From Prorocentrum cordatum (Eukaryota > Sar > Dinophyceae > Prorocentrales > Prorocentraceae), in the NCBI GenBank assembly GCA_963575745.1, contig CAUYUJ010017915.1, forward strand, positions 108,471 through 170,970: a DNA stretch of 62,500 bases. Reading direction: 5' to 3'. Of the stretch, positions 1 through 10,788 are shown piece after piece (positions within the stretch are counted from its first letter, which is position 1; each line of letters opens with the position of its first letter). The position numbers and the translations under genes are program-made. A model generated the notes under the pieces. The model ran no database searches and was not told the origin of the DNA. It saw only the letters and a program-made list of their open reading frames with translations.

Positions 1-239
1 ACTGCAGCTGGAGAATTGCAGGAGCGCGTTCTCCCCCAATTGGTTCCACTCGTGTTCTAGTTCGCTCGTCTGCTGTCGCGTAGCAGGCTTCTTATGCAGG
101 TCCGGCTCCCGCCCCAATGTCCTCACAATGCTCCTAACTTTCCCCCCGCTTCAGCTTTTGCTCAAAGCCCAACTCTTGCCCTTGTGTCTGCCCTCCTGGC
201 ACACCACTGCTGTTGCTGCCAGCGCCGCTACCACTGTGT

Positions 240-282
240 CTGCCGCCACGGCGATGTCTCTCTCTCTCTCTCTCCCTCTTGC

Positions 283-320
<38 letters not shown>

Positions 321-520
321 CTCTCTCTCTCTCTATCCCACACATGGGTGTCGCCACGCCTCTCTCTCTCTCTCTCTCTGTGTTTCTCTCCCTTTGTTTT
401 GTTTGTTGTTGATCCCCTGTCTCCCTCTCTACATTTCTATAGTTTCCCTTCTCTCTCTCTCTCACTCTGTCGCTCGCTCCCTCCCTCCCTTCTTCCTGTT
501 CCTCTCTCGCTTTGTGCGTA
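240..520. repeat. (CT)n and poly-T low-complexity tract
   Basis: A (CT)n tract interrupted by about 30 T residues and followed by more CT-rich sequence. The overlapping open frames are artefacts. The pyrimidine-rich strand runs up to a possible splice acceptor at 572-573. Confidence 0.9.
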
Positions 521-573
521 CCTCTTTTTCGGCACGCTCGTCTTCCTCTTTATTCCGAATAGTGTTTCGCTAG

Positions 574-775
574 GCGGCTCCAGCGGCCGCAGAGAGTGGA
601 GCACCGAAGAGTCCCACGGGGGTGGCGGGGAGCCCCAGACCGCCCAGCCCGGCAGCCGTTTCGCTTATGACCAGGCACTGCGTTCGCGCCACACTGCGTT
701 CGCGCTACACTGCCGGCGATATCTTGTGGCCTGGGCAGCCATGACATCTCCCCTGCGAAGACACGCGCGCAATCA
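574..775 (+). CDS. Candidate internal exon, unknown protein
   Basis: An open, GC3-rich stretch is bounded by an AG at 572-573, downstream of a long pyrimidine tract, and by a strong donor GTAAGG at 776-781. The reading frame (codons beginning at 576) gives a Ser/Gly-rich start and an Arg-rich end; the stop codon overlaps the donor, as expected if translation continues into another exon. An 18-bp tandem duplication lies near 681-716. I recognise no domain. The coding call rests only on codon bias and splice signals. Confidence 0.3.
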
Positions 776-878
776 GTAAGGTGCATCAAGGCCGTGCTCT
801 CGTCCCTGCCCCGGCTGCTCTCGCCTCCGGCCCGTCTTTTTTTGTTGGTTTGGATGTTTGCTTCTTGCTGCTCTTAGG

Positions 879-996
879 GGGTACCTTGCCCGGGTACAGT
901 CGGACCGAGGTCGAAGATCGAGGTCGCATCTGGGAAGGAGTGAGTGACTGGAGCCGCGTGTTCGTCGGTTCTGGGCGTGTGCTCTGGGTTTCTTAA
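879..996 (+). repeat. Interspersed repeat family R1, copy 1
   Basis: Begins near GGTACCTTGCCCGGGTACAG and continues through a conserved block containing TCGGACCGAGGT and CGTCGGTTCTGGG. It matches 1170-1412 and, more weakly, 16900-17096. No terminal inverted repeats were seen. Confidence 0.7.
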
Positions 997-1009
997 TATT
1001 TGTTGGGGG

Positions 1010-1107
1010 GTACCCCCCCGACGGGGGTCAACCTCGCATCGTCGTCGCGCCGCGACGGGGGTCGGAGCGCCTTCGGCGCGCGGTGGCTGCCCGCGACGGG
1101 GGTCGAT
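1010..1107. repeat. CGACGGGGGTC minisatellite
   Basis: At least three copies of the 11-mer CGACGGGGGTC, spaced irregularly between the two R1 copies. Confidence 0.6.
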
Positions 1108-1169
1108 GTGATGTGGGCCTATCGGCGGGGGTGACGCCCCCCCGGCCCCCGGTGCTTATGAAGAAACTC

Positions 1170-1412
1170 TGAGTACCTTGCCGGGGTACAGGTCGGACCG
1201 AGGTAGAAGATCGAGGTCGGTTCTGGGAATGAACGAGCGAATGGAGCCGCATGTCCGTCGGTTCTGGGATGGAGCCCTCATGTTCTTCGTGTTTGTTGGA
1301 CGTTCTTGTGCGTCCTAGGGGGCGGGGTGGGCGCCCTCGAGTGATCTCATGGTTCGGGTGTTTTGGCCTGCGGAGGGTCTCGTGTTCTTGAAGGATGTTA
1401 TTCTGTCCTAGG
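1170..1412 (+). repeat. Interspersed repeat family R1, copy 2
   Basis: Same start as copy 1 but longer. The downstream part, with GGCGCCCTCGAGTGATCTC and CCTGCGGAGGGTCTCGTG, is shared with 16980-17096, which indicates a full unit of about 230 bp. Confidence 0.7.
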
Positions 1413-1842
1413 TCCGACCCTGTTTTTTTGTTTTGTTTTTCTCTCTCTGTCTCTGACTCTCTCTTTCTCTCGCCGTCTTTCTATATCTCCCTCTCTCGTT
1501 GCCAGTCGGCGACGTGGTGTCAAGTGCGACCCGAGCACTGCATACCTCCATGTCTACATCTGACACAGCCCCCGGCTTGACTCTCCCGCTGGCCGGCCTG
1601 CCCGTCAGGGCCCGCCCGCCCGACCCGCCAGTAGAGTCAGACTGTCGCGCGTCCGCCGGCGAAGCGGCTCCCCCCTGGCAGAGCGACTCCCGGCGCAGCG
1701 GTCGCCGCAGCGGGGCGGTCCGCTGGAGAAGTGGCCTCTGGCAGAGCGGTCCGTGGCGAAGCGGGGCTCGCGCCGGCAAGGGTGGGGAGCAGACTGGAGC
1801 GGGAGGAGGGTCGCGGGCGGTGCTTCTATCCCGCCCCCCGTC

Positions 1843-1985
1843 TTTTCGATGAAAAATGAAGCCGCTCGGAAGAAGGGGGGACGCTTGGGACATACCCCCA
1901 GGGAGCTGTTCGGACGCACCCCTATCGAGGATGGACGCGCCCCCTCGTGCAACTCAGGGCTGGGCCCCAGATTTCTCGCCCAGTC
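1843..1985 (+). repeat. Interspersed repeat family R2, copy 1
   Basis: About 140 bp similar to 10097-10240 in the same orientation. Shared anchors are GAAGCCGCTC, CCCCTATCG near the middle, and CAGGGCTGGGCCCC near the end. Confidence 0.65.
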
Positions 1986-2095
1986 GGAAACCCCACAAAG
2001 CCTGGGACAGGGGTCGACATATCCCTTGTTAGGTGAGGGCTGCGGAGAGGGAGGGAGGAGGGAGGCAGGAGGGAGGATTCTCAGTCGAATGGGCA

Positions 2096-2275
2096 CTGCG
2101 ATGAGGCGAGAGCCCCATTTTGAAACCGAGCTGTGCTCCATGCGTGAAACCTGCTGCGATGATCAAGCTTCTGGACCGTAATTTGTGAGGAAGTCTCAGG
2201 CGAAACGTCCGGCCCGCCTACAGGCACGTGTGGGGGTATGACAGAGAGGAGGTATCTATCAGGAAAGAGGGATGG
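2096..2275 (+). repeat. Partial copy of repeat IR800 (inner end)
   Basis: Carries a block around GCGAGAGCCCCATTTTGAAA followed by GTGAGGAAGTCTCAGGCGAAACG and a TGACAGAGAG end, then a purine-rich tail. It corresponds to the inner end of the 800-bp repeats at 52470-53300 and 61670-62455. Confidence 0.65.
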
Positions 2276-2675
2276 GGGACGAAAAGGAAGAGAATGAGGA
2301 GGACGAGGAAGAGGACGAAAAGGAAGAGAAGGAGGGTTACTTGAGCAGCGACCTCAGAGCGGCCCGGCTGCGTCGACCTCCTCCAACCTCGACCGCCTCA
2401 GTCCTCGCTTTCTCGTGTTGTCCCCTTTCCTCGCTTCGCCCCGAAGAGTTGCCCAAGGGCTCAGCTTACCAGCTCCCTCCACGGACCAGTGGGAGGGGCC
2501 CAGGGCGCACTGGAGGAGGCGGCGGAGGGCATATTTTCCTGGCCCTCTCCTGACGGTCTGTCGCCATCGCCGGTCTCCTCAAACCGCGGCCGCGGTCGAG
2601 GCGCGGTGTTCCGTCGCGAGCGCAGCTCTGGTAGCGTATGCTCTGCGAGCCGATCGAAAGTAGCAGCGCTGGTCG

Positions 2676-2715
2676 ACGTGTGCTTGTGCGTGCGTGCGTG
2701 CGTGCGTGTGTGCGC

Positions 2716-2760
<45 letters not shown>

Positions 2761-2768
2761 CGTGTAGC
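2676..2768. repeat. (GT)n microsatellite
   Basis: Mixed (CGTG)n and (GT)n tract; overlapping frames read poly-Cys/Val and are not genes. Confidence 0.9.
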
Positions 2769-2849
2769 GCGTGCACAGATTTTGAGGCGGGGGCACGGGC
2801 ACGCTGGCCTCGGACATCTGCTGCGCAGTGGCTTCTACGATATGTTCAC

Positions 2850-3015
2850 ACTGTTCATGTCTAATTATTGTGGAAGTTCTTTGATTTTTGGGGGGCCCAA
2901 GGTACTTTCATTTCTAATTGTTCTATCCTGGGCCTCTTCCCGGCCACCAGGGGGCCAGGAATCATTAGAAACGAGCAAACTTAGAAATGACAGAAATGAA
3001 CGACGTGTAATTGTC
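2850..3015. mobile_element. MITE-B copy 1 (imperfect terminal inverted repeats)
   Basis: About 160 bp, AT-richer than its surroundings and matching 33487-33655 along its length. The left end (ACACTGTTCATGTCT) and the reverse complement of the right end (ACACGTCGTTCATTTCT) match imperfectly. An inner foldback pairs TTTCTAATTGTTC with GGAATCATTAGAAA around CCGGCCACCAGGGGGCC. No target-site duplication is clear, so the superfamily is unassigned. Confidence 0.6.
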
Positions 3016-3310
3016 TGGTCAAGCTCTTCGAGGAAGTCGCAGGCAATACACCTATATTGGAAAGGGAGCCGCCCTCCATTCGTGCAGCTGGTGCGTATAC
3101 ATTGTAATAGTTAGGTCTAAGCTTTGCGGAGATCTCCAGCGACAGCCCAACTTTGAACGACGTGTAGAGTGCACGCAGGGTGCATGCCTACGGTGCGCTG
3201 CACCTGCCATATGGCCGGGGGGGGAGAGCCACGGCCCCCGTGTCGGGATGGTTTCGCCCACGCCGGCTGCTGCGCTGCCGATAGGAGCCAACGAGCTGGG
3301 CAACCTAGTT

Positions 3311-3470
3311 TTAAAGTCGGGCCTGTCTCTCTACAGGAGGAATATTCAAAAACGGTAAGAAATAGTTCGGGGACGATGTTTTGACTTTTTTTTGCCCTTT
3401 TGGGGGGTATGTTTGAATATCTTTTATTCTTCGCCCAAAATCCCCCTGCAGGGGGACACGCCCGACTTCA
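3311..3470 (+). mobile_element. MITE-A copy 1, 160 bp, 8-bp TSD
   Basis: Terminal inverted repeats: left TTAAAGTCGGGCCTGTC, right ending in GCCCGACTTCA. The interior is AT-rich and holds the family motif GGGGACGAT. It is flanked by a perfect 8-bp direct repeat, ACCTAGTT, at 3303-3310 and 3471-3478. The element is too short to code. Confidence 0.9.
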
Positions 3471-3800
3471 ACCTAGTTTTCCAGGGGCACGCATCGATTG
3501 AGCATTGATTCGGCTGCATACGCTCTTTCTCGGGCGCGTCCTGGATTTTGGCGGTCCAGTTTTCGTGGGATGTATGCGGCGGGTCAAGTCTCAGACTGGA
3601 TTGCGTCATTTTCATGATGGCCCCGTCACGCCAACCCGAGTCCCCCGAACCCGAGTCTCATTCCTCCCCGAATGAAGGGCAAGCTGTGGAGGTCGATGTG
3701 TGATGGCAGCGCGAGCTCGGTATTCTCGGGCAAGCTTGACGGCGGCATCATTGGTTACCTTTGCATCTGCTTTTGCTCACAGTGCAACCGGTGGCCTCAG

Positions 3801-3951
3801 GAAGGGCTGGCTGTCGAGTCTGGCACCCTCCTGCTGGACACGATCGAGGGCCTCCTGAGCTCGGTCAGCGCCAACGCATCGGAGGACGCCTCCACTCTGA
3901 GCGACCAGCTGTTGGCTGCTAGTACGGCAATTGCGGACTCACTGGGAGGAC
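3801..3951 (+). CDS. Candidate exon A of REJ/polycystin-like gene
   Basis: The frame reads a helical segment including LLLDTIEGLLSSVSANASED and LLAASTAIADSL, with strongly G/C-ending codons. This resembles the helix-rich stretch between the REJ module and the GAIN/GPS region of polycystin-1-like receptors (inference from remembered family features; no search run). The likely acceptor is CAG at 3798-3800; CACAG at 3779-3782 is the alternative. The donor is unclear; GT sites lie at roughly 3960-3975. The next candidate exon of the same gene starts at 5388. Confidence 0.45.
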
Positions 3952-4050
3952 CGTTTTTCGTTCTGTGTGCATGTGGGTTTGTGTGGCTCTTTAAGTTCGA
4001 CTGTCGAGAGTGCCGAGGAGCATGAGATAAGGGCATTCCCAATAATCCAC

Positions 4051-4300
4051 GTGCAGCAGCAACTCGAATATCTCCTGGCAGTCCACACGTGCTGCTGCAC
4101 AATAGAGCTGTGCAGACGAGATCAGGACTCACCGTAACAGGCACTCTGCTGTGGATGCCGCGGAGGAGGAAGAGCGTGCAGCAGCAACTCCAATATCTCC
4201 TGGCAGTCCACACGTGCTGCTGCACAATAGAGCTGTGCAGACGAGATCAGGACTCACCGTAACAGGCACGCTGCTGTGGATGCCGCGGAGGAGGACGAGG
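4051..4300 (+). repeat. 125-bp tandem duplication with a hairpin in each unit
   Basis: Units 4051-4175 and 4176-4300 are nearly identical. Each begins GTGCAGCAGC, which pairs perfectly with GCTGCTGCAC 30 nt later. The duplication lies in the putative A-B intron and looks recent. Confidence 0.9.
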
Positions 4301-4377
4301 GTGGAGCCTGGCGTTCCAGGGTGTCGCAGTCGCCACCTGATGGGCCTGTTTTGCCACCACCACCACAAGTTGGAGGG

Positions 4378-4460
4378 GAGGGGGTCCTCCTCCTCCTCCT
4401 CTTCCTCCTCCCCCTCTTCGTCCTCCTCCTCCTCCTCCTCGTCCTCCTCCTCCTTCCCCC
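4378..4460. repeat. (CCT)n microsatellite
   Basis: Imperfect (TCC)n tract; poly-Ser/Leu/Glu frames are artefacts. Confidence 0.9.
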
Positions 4461-4739
4461 CATACAACTTCTGGTGGTGGTGGGGGAAAACAGGTCCATT
4501 ACCACAGATCTCTGCGTAAGCCCACCCCAGTCGATCGGGACCTCCTGCCTTTCAAGCAGTTCGCCGTCCCCAGAGACCTCCTTGGCCACTCCAGCTACAG
4601 GCGACCTGGTACGTACCCATCCAGTGGTCAATGGTCTCTTGGGCTCGGGCGGACGAAGGTTGGCCGACGAATGCTGGACTACTCGGTGACACCCGCCGCC
4701 ACGCCGAGCAGGGGCCCTCGGAGGAGGAGATAAGTGAGA

Positions 4740-5340
4740 GAGGAACAAAACAACGGAGAGAGGCAGGATGAGGAGGATGAGGAGGAGGAAGAGGAAAGGG
4801 AGTAGGATGATGAGGAGTCGGAGGAGAAAAGACTCAGTTGGAGGAGGTGGAGTAGAAGGATGATAAGCCAGAAAATGATCACGATAAGGAGAGGGATGAG
4901 GCGCCTGATGACGAGGAGGAGGGAAGAGGGAAGAGGAGAGAAGAGGTGGAGGAGGAAGATGCCGTGCTTGGCGATCAGTCGGCCAGACCGGACCGCTGCA
5001 CGCGCACCTCCCTCCCTCCCCGCCTTCCGTTGTTCCTTCCTCGTCCCCCCCCCGCCGCCCTTCTCTCTCCTCTCTCCTCTCCTCTCCTCCTTCCGTCCCC
5101 TCGCTTCTCTCTCCCCTCCACCCGCCCCATACTATGTTTCCTCATCCTGCCCCTCCCGCCCCTTTCCTCCCCCTTCCCTGCCCCTCCCCCCCTATCCCTA
5201 CCATCCTGGCTCCCAGCCTAGGTCCTCACTGGTCCTCCCTGGTCAAGTCTCCCTGACCCTCCTGGATGTGGTGGAGGAGGGGGAGACCGAGGAGGGGGAC
5301 AGGGACAAGGGGGGAGGGTTCGAGAAGTAGCTGAGGCAGA
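4740..5340. repeat. Purine-rich then pyrimidine-rich low-complexity region
   Basis: GGA/GA-rich sequence (4740-4960) switches to CT/CCT-rich sequence (5000-5220) and back. No coding signal was seen. Confidence 0.75.
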
Positions 5341-5387
5341 GAGATGGAGAGGGAGGGTGGAGGAGACAACGCAAAATTTTGCTGCAG

Positions 5388-5628
5388 TTGGGATTACGTC
5401 TGGAGACGTTATCACGTTGCAGACTTCATCGCGGAACACGTCCATGACAGTTGTGAAGGTCGACATGGCTGACCTCGCGATCAGTGGGAGCAGCGTCGGG
5501 CAGTTCACGGTGCCCGCCGAGGCTGTCTTCCGTCTTTCCCGGGCATTTCACGTAAATGTGGGCGCCGCTGTGGCGTTCCGCTCCTTGCTCGAGGCTCATC
5601 ATCGCAAGACTTTGACTCCAGATGGCCT
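5388..5628 (+). CDS. Candidate exon B of REJ/polycystin-like gene (GAIN-like strands)
   Basis: The frame reads VITLQTSSRNTSMTVVKVD followed by VGQFTVPAEAVFRL, an alternating beta-strand pattern like that preceding the GPS motif in REJ/GAIN receptors. Codons are G/C-ending. The acceptor is TTTTGCTGCAG ending at 5387; an alternative is TTGCAG ending near 5418. The donor GTAACC starts at 5629, which leaves a two-base overhang. No methionine start is needed for an internal exon. The family call is inferred from composition and order with exons A, C, D and E. Confidence 0.45.
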
Positions 5629-5689
5629 GTAACCTGTGCCCCTTACTTATGTGTTCATATCGAGACGTATGCAAACATGAGTTTATATG

Positions 5690-6115
5690 TGAGCCCATTT
5701 ATTTATACATGCACATATACACATCTTACATATATGTATGTTGATGTGCCCGCGCGTGTATCGGTGTGCGTATGTGTGGATGTACGTATGGTTGCCTGTA
5801 TGTATGTATGGATGGATGGATGTATGAATGGGTGGATGGATGTGTACATGTGTATATGCACATGTGTATGTATGCATGTAGGTAGGTATGCATGCAAGCA
5901 TGCATTAAAGTACATATGCACTGAATCATACATGTATGTACGCATGTATGTATATGTGTAGAGTATAGTTGTATGCATGTTATTCCATGCAGGCCTATAT
6001 GCATATGCGTATGCAAATGAAGGCACATGCACATACACACTTGTATGTTGGTGTGCACATGTGTACATGCACATGCATACACGCATACATATGTATATGC
6101 ACGCATGCGTGTAGT
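5690..6115. repeat. (CATA)n/(TGTA)n tetranucleotide array
   Basis: Degenerate ATGT/CATA repeats across about 425 bp, open in several frames as Tyr/His/Cys-rich artefacts. Confidence 0.85.
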
Positions 6116-6289
6116 TAGGGAGATGTTGAGAGCTTCCCTCCCTCTTCCGAGGTAAACCAGCAGCCGTGTGGCATCTTGAGCTAGTGATTTGCTTGGGCAA
6201 TCGGCGGCGGTCTAGACAAAGCGCTGCCTTCGGTACGAATCTTCGCTCGGTACGCTCTCAGGTCGCACAGCTCAGCGACCGCCCCCCCT

Positions 6290-6303
6290 TCCCGCACACA
6301 CGT

Positions 6304-6335
<32 letters not shown>

Positions 6336-6640
6336 ACGCACACGCACACGCACATGCACATGCACACTCACACGCATACGCACCAGCACCCGCACACGCA
6401 CCAGCACCCGCACACGCACACGCACACGCACGCCCACACGCGCACGCGCGCACGCGCGCACGCACGCACGCGCGCATGCGCACGCGCACGCGCACGCGCA
6501 CACGCACACGTACACGCACAGACACACTCACACGCGCACACAAACACACACACACACGTACCTACACACATACATACATACATATGTACATACATGCATG
6601 CATGCATGCGTACATACGTACGCACATATATACCTATACG
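6290..6640. repeat. (CACG)n and (CA)n array
   Basis: CACACA and CACGCG repeats grading into CATACATA. Overlapping frames are artefacts. Confidence 0.9.
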
Positions 6641-6689
6641 ACCACCCTTCGGGTGATAAGGAGGTTCGGGGGGGGGGAGGAACCAACGT

Positions 6690-6915
6690 CTCACTCGATC
6701 GGTCTCACCATCGATCTCACTATCGATCTCACTATCGGTCTCGCTCGATCGATCTCACTCGATCGATCTCACAATCGATCTCACTCGATCTATTTCAGTC
6801 GATCGATCTCACAATCGATCTGGCGATCGATCTCACAATCGCTCCATATCGATCTCACAATCGATCTCACATTCGGTCTTACGATCGATCTCACTATCGA
6901 TATCACAATCGATAT
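6690..6915 (+). repeat. TCGATCTCACTA/A minisatellite
   Basis: About 16 degenerate units built on ATCGATCTCAC with 12-14 bp spacing. The array runs into the (ATC)n tract. Confidence 0.85.
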
Positions 6916-7033
6916 CACAATCAACGTCATCATCATCGTCATCATTATCATCAACATCATCGTCATCATCAACGTCATCAACATCAGCATCATCGGGACA
7001 CCATCATCACCATCATCATCATCACCTCATCAC

Positions 7034-7073
<40 letters not shown>

Positions 7074-7786
7074 GGGACACCATCATCATCGTCACCATCA
7101 TCATCATCAACATCATCATCATCGGGACACCATCATCATCATCGGAACACCACCATTATCATCATCACCTCATAATCATGATCATGAACAACATTATCAC
7201 AATCATCATCGGGACAACATCATCATCAGCAACATCATCATCATCATCAACATCATCGTCACCATCACCATCGGGGCACCATCATCATCATCGACACCAC
7301 CATCATCATCACCATCATCATCATCATCGTCGTCATCATCATCAACATCATCGGGACACCATCATCATCATCATCAACATCAGCATCATCATCACCATCA
7401 TTGGGCCACCATCATCAGAATCATCATCATCAACATCATCATCATCATCGGGCCACCATCATCGTCACCATCACCATCGGGGCACCATCATCATCATCGA
7501 CACCATCATCATCATCATCATCATCTTCATCTCCATCATCAACAGCATAATCATCAACCTCATCATCATCATCATCGGGACACCATCATCATCCTCATCA
7601 TCTTCTTCATCATCATCATCGAATCAGATGGTCATCAGAATCATCATCATCAACATCATCATCATCATCATAATCGGGGCACCATCATTATTACCACCAT
7701 CACAATCATCATCATCATCATCAACATCGTCAACACCATCATCATCATCATCATCATCCCGACACCATCATCATCACCACCATCAC

Positions 7787-7820
<34 letters not shown>

Positions 7821-7837
7821 GTCGTCAACATCATCAA

Positions 7838-7889
<52 letters not shown>

Positions 7890-7890
7890 G
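6915..7890. repeat. Kilobase-scale (ATC)n array with GGGACACC spacers
   Basis: About 975 bp of CATCAT repeats with recurrent interruptions reading CATCGGGACACCATCATC, so the array has a higher-order layer. All long frames through it (His/Ser/Ile runs) are artefacts. Confidence 0.95.
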
Positions 7891-7980
7891 GGACACCGAC
7901 GAGACACCGGCGGGACACCGCGCGCCACCGGCCCCCGAGCGGGACACCGGCGGGACACCGCGCGCCACCGGCCGCCCGGG
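7888..7980 (+). repeat. GGGACACCGGC minisatellite
   Basis: A roughly 40-bp unit containing GGGACACCGCGCGCCACCGG is duplicated in tandem at the end of the (ATC)n array. It reuses the GGGACACC spacer word. Confidence 0.7.
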
Positions 7981-8159
7981 GGAGAATCATTTGGTCCGGC
8001 CGCGCCTCAGCCACAGGAGACTTTCCTCTCGCCCGCCCACGCAGCTTCGCCTCGCCCGCACGCACGGCACGCACGAACACGAAACCGAAACCGATTTCCC
8101 GGTAGGGGGCTCTCCGTTCCACTTCGATCTCACCCCCTCACCTCCGATACAATGCATTT

Positions 8160-8790
8160 CGACCTACATACATACGTACATATATACATACATACCTACA
8201 CACATACATACATTCATACACACATACACACATACATACATTCATACATACATACCTACATACCTACATACCTACATACCTACATACCTACATACACACT
8301 TACATACATACACACATGCACACATGCATCCATATATACATACACACATACATACATACACATGTTTAATACACGCATGCATACACACAGGCAAAGATGC
8401 ATACATGCACGCGCGTAAACACATACACGCACACAAGCACAATCATAAATATTTACACACACATATACAAACATGTGTGCATACATACATACATACATGC
8501 ATATATATATATATATATATATATACATACACACACGTTCACACATATAGATGTATACATACACGCGCATACATACATAAGTACTTACTTTTTCACAGTC
8601 AAGAATACTTATACACATGTACATGCATGCATACATGGATGCGTATACGCATCCATGCATACGTACATGCATACATACTCACATACATGCACATCTGCAT
8701 TCATTCATTCATACGTACATGCGACAATACACACATACATACACTCATATATACATATATATATATATATACATATACACACACGCTCTT
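8160..8790. repeat. (CATA)n array with (TA)n cores
   Basis: CATACATA repeats with two (TA)n runs near 8500-8525 and 8755-8775. Confidence 0.9.
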
Positions 8791-8794
8791 GTGG

Positions 8795-9050
8795 GGGGCT
8801 GCCCGAAGAGGCAGGAAAGGGGCTCCACTGGCTGCACTCGCGAGGTTGCTTTGCGCGCATGGCATGCCCTCTGGCGCCTACGAGGCGGAGGCGCAGGCCC
8901 GGAAACCACCGGCCCCAGGGCTTCCGAGGCCCCCATCTCCAAGTGCGAAGCCGCTGCAGGCTCCTCCAAAGCCGGCGCACGACCTCCTGCCGATGCCCTC
9001 TCCGAAGCCGCCGCAGCCACCCCGACCCCTTGGGTCCGAAGCCCGAAAAC
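8795..9050. other. No gene recognised
   Basis: GC-rich unique-looking sequence with frames open on both strands and no convincing splice-bounded exon or repeat. Confidence 0.5.
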
Positions 9051-9119
9051 CATCACGTCACTAATTTGGGGCCCCAGGGCCCACTGAGGCCCCAGGGGCC
9101 CCAGATTAGTGAAGTGATG
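9051..9119. repeat. Hairpin, 25-bp arms
   Basis: The left arm starts CATCACGTCACTAAT and pairs with a right arm ending ATTAGTGAAGTGATG (23/25). The loop is rich in GGGGCCCC. A third arm-like fragment is at 9147-9165. Confidence 0.8.
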
Positions 9120-9474
9120 TTTTTTTCCACGTGAGGACCCCGAAATTCATCACTTCACTAAACCGAGCCCAGGACGAAAGTCAGAGGCCGAATTGCTGCT
9201 GTGATGCAACATCGGTCTCGTATTGGGGTGGGGCGGGGCGGACCCCGAAGATCGACCATGGGCGGCAGCGCGGCGGGCGAGGCCGACCGCGGCAGCCGCA
9301 GGCTGGGAGCGGCAAGCCAAGCGGGGGAGCGGCGCCGGTCCTCGCGGACGCCGAGCCCCGCACCCTGCCCGTGGCATCCGCGCGCGCCGGCGGGGCGAGG
9401 TCGGGCAGCAGGCTGGCAGCGCCCCCGAGGCCGAGCTCCCCGGGCCCCCCCGCGCCAGGCCCTTCGAGCTGGCG

Positions 9475-9519
9475 CGCGCGGGAGCGCGCCTCCTCGCCGA
9501 GGAGGCGCGCTCCCGCGCG
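9475..9519. repeat. Near-perfect palindrome, 22-bp arms
   Basis: Arms of 22 bp centred on the C at 9497 (CTCCTCG C CGAGGAG core). GC-only arms. Confidence 0.9.
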
Positions 9520-9533
9520 ACGGGCGCTCCCGA

Positions 9534-9570
9534 GGTGGAGGGCTACGCCCGACGGGCGTAGCCCTCCACC
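9534..9570. repeat. Perfect palindrome, 18-bp arms
   Basis: GGTGGAGGGCTACGCCCG is followed by A (9552) and its exact reverse complement. It starts 14 bp after the preceding palindrome. Confidence 0.9.
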
Positions 9571-9574
9571 GCCC

Positions 9575-10090
9575 GGGGGGGCCTGCGCGTCGGGCGCGCC
9601 CGGGGAGCGCCCGGGGAACTCCAGGGGCTGCCCTCGGAGGGGCGTCGGCGCCACCCCGACCTGCTCGTACCGCGTGTGCGCCGCCGCCCCCCGAGCCGAC
9701 TCGCGCGCCACGACATCTCCTGGTGTCTGCTCGGCGGGCGCCTTCTGCCCACACCGCTCGGGAAGCGGTGCGCTGCAAGACGGCTGCACGATACGTTGGG
9801 GTCGGACGCACGCCGCCGAGGAGGACACCTCGTACTGGTACGTCCTTCATGTGCTCCCAGAGACTGCTGCGGTGGAGCATGCGCGCTCGGCCGCGCGCGG
9901 CAGCGGGCAGCGCATCGTCGAGCCCGCAGCTTCCAGGCCCGGCACGGCGTGGGGCTCTCGCGGCCGCGCGGCCGCGCGGGCAGCACCGCGCGGCGCGGGC
10001 GGCGGCGGCCGCGGCGCCAGCCTGGAGCGCTCCGCTGCCTGCACGCCCGCCGGCCCCCCGCCGTCGCGTATCGCAGGCAGCTCTGCTCCC
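9575..10090. other. GC-rich stretch, no gene recognised
   Basis: Very GC-rich; open in all frames on both strands because stop codons are rare. No splice-bounded exon, domain or motif stood out. Confidence 0.5.
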
Positions 10091-10096
10091 CCAGCC

Positions 10097-10240
10097 CCCC
10101 CGACATTCCGACGAGAAACGAAGCCGCTCAGCAATGGCTGGGAATACCCTGGGATGCACCCCAAGGGGTCTATTCATGGGTCCTCGAGGACGGACGCCCC
10201 CTATCGTATCTCCCAGGGCTGGGCCCCCAACTCCTGGTCC
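10097..10240 (+). repeat. Interspersed repeat family R2, copy 2
   Basis: Matches 1843-1985 in the same orientation (GAAGCCGCTC, CCCCTATCG, CAGGGCTGGGCCCC). Confidence 0.65.
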
Positions 10241-10529
10241 GTTCAATCAGCCGCGCGCAGGGGGGTGGGGGGGAGGGGGAGGGGGTAGGGCCTCGTAGAA
10301 GCCCCCCTGCCTCCTAGAAGGCCCGGGCACCTACCTGCAGATGTAAGGCCGGCGCCTTCTACGAAGCAGCCTCCTTCCAAGAAGCCCTTTTCCCCCTCCC
10401 TCCACCCCCTTGTGCGCCCCGCCAAGAGGGGTCGACACGCCCCCCCTCGTACTGTGCACGGCGTGCCGCTCGCTCGTGGGCTCGCGGGATGGCCACGCTC
10501 GTCTCGCGGCCCGGCCGGAGGCCTCAGGA

Positions 10530-10690
10530 GGGACAACAAAAACACACAGAAACCAGTCATCGTCGATGCCCAAAACATGTGGGGGAAATTCGGGAACTGG
10601 GGGGGAAGACGAACAGCGAGAAAATATAGGGAAGTATGGGGGACCCTGGGATTTGTGTGGATGTATTTGTGTGTCCCTGGGCCCCTTTCA
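10530..10690 (+). mobile_element. Repeat family C (about 155 bp), copy 1
   Basis: Starts near ACAAAAACACACAGA and ends CTGGGATTTGTGTGG...GTGTCCCTGGGCCCC. Three more copies at 22205, 22513 and 38064 share the same start, the GGGAA and GAAAATAT words, and the end. The ends resemble short imperfect inverted repeats (GGGGC near each terminus plus ACACA). No target duplication is clear, so classing it as a MITE is an inference. Confidence 0.6.
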
Positions 10691-10788
10691 AAGCAAGCTC
10701 GACTACACGTCCGCCAGGCGGTGCCCGGCGGCCATGGCCGCGCCCGCGGCGCGCACTGGTCGCATTGGGCTGCCGCGAAGGCCTCAGG

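Noticed and set aside
6690-7890. CRISPR-like array (short repeats with spacers)
   Set aside because: Units are degenerate microsatellites; spacers are not unique and the genome is eukaryotic.
6166-9064. 750- and 862-residue frames rich in His, Ser, Ile and Thr
   Set aside because: They translate (CA)n, (ATC)n and (CATA)n arrays; codon content follows the microsatellites.
9131-10317. Several 190-385 residue frames on both strands
   Set aside because: Very high GC removes stops; frames overlap on both strands with no splice support or domain.
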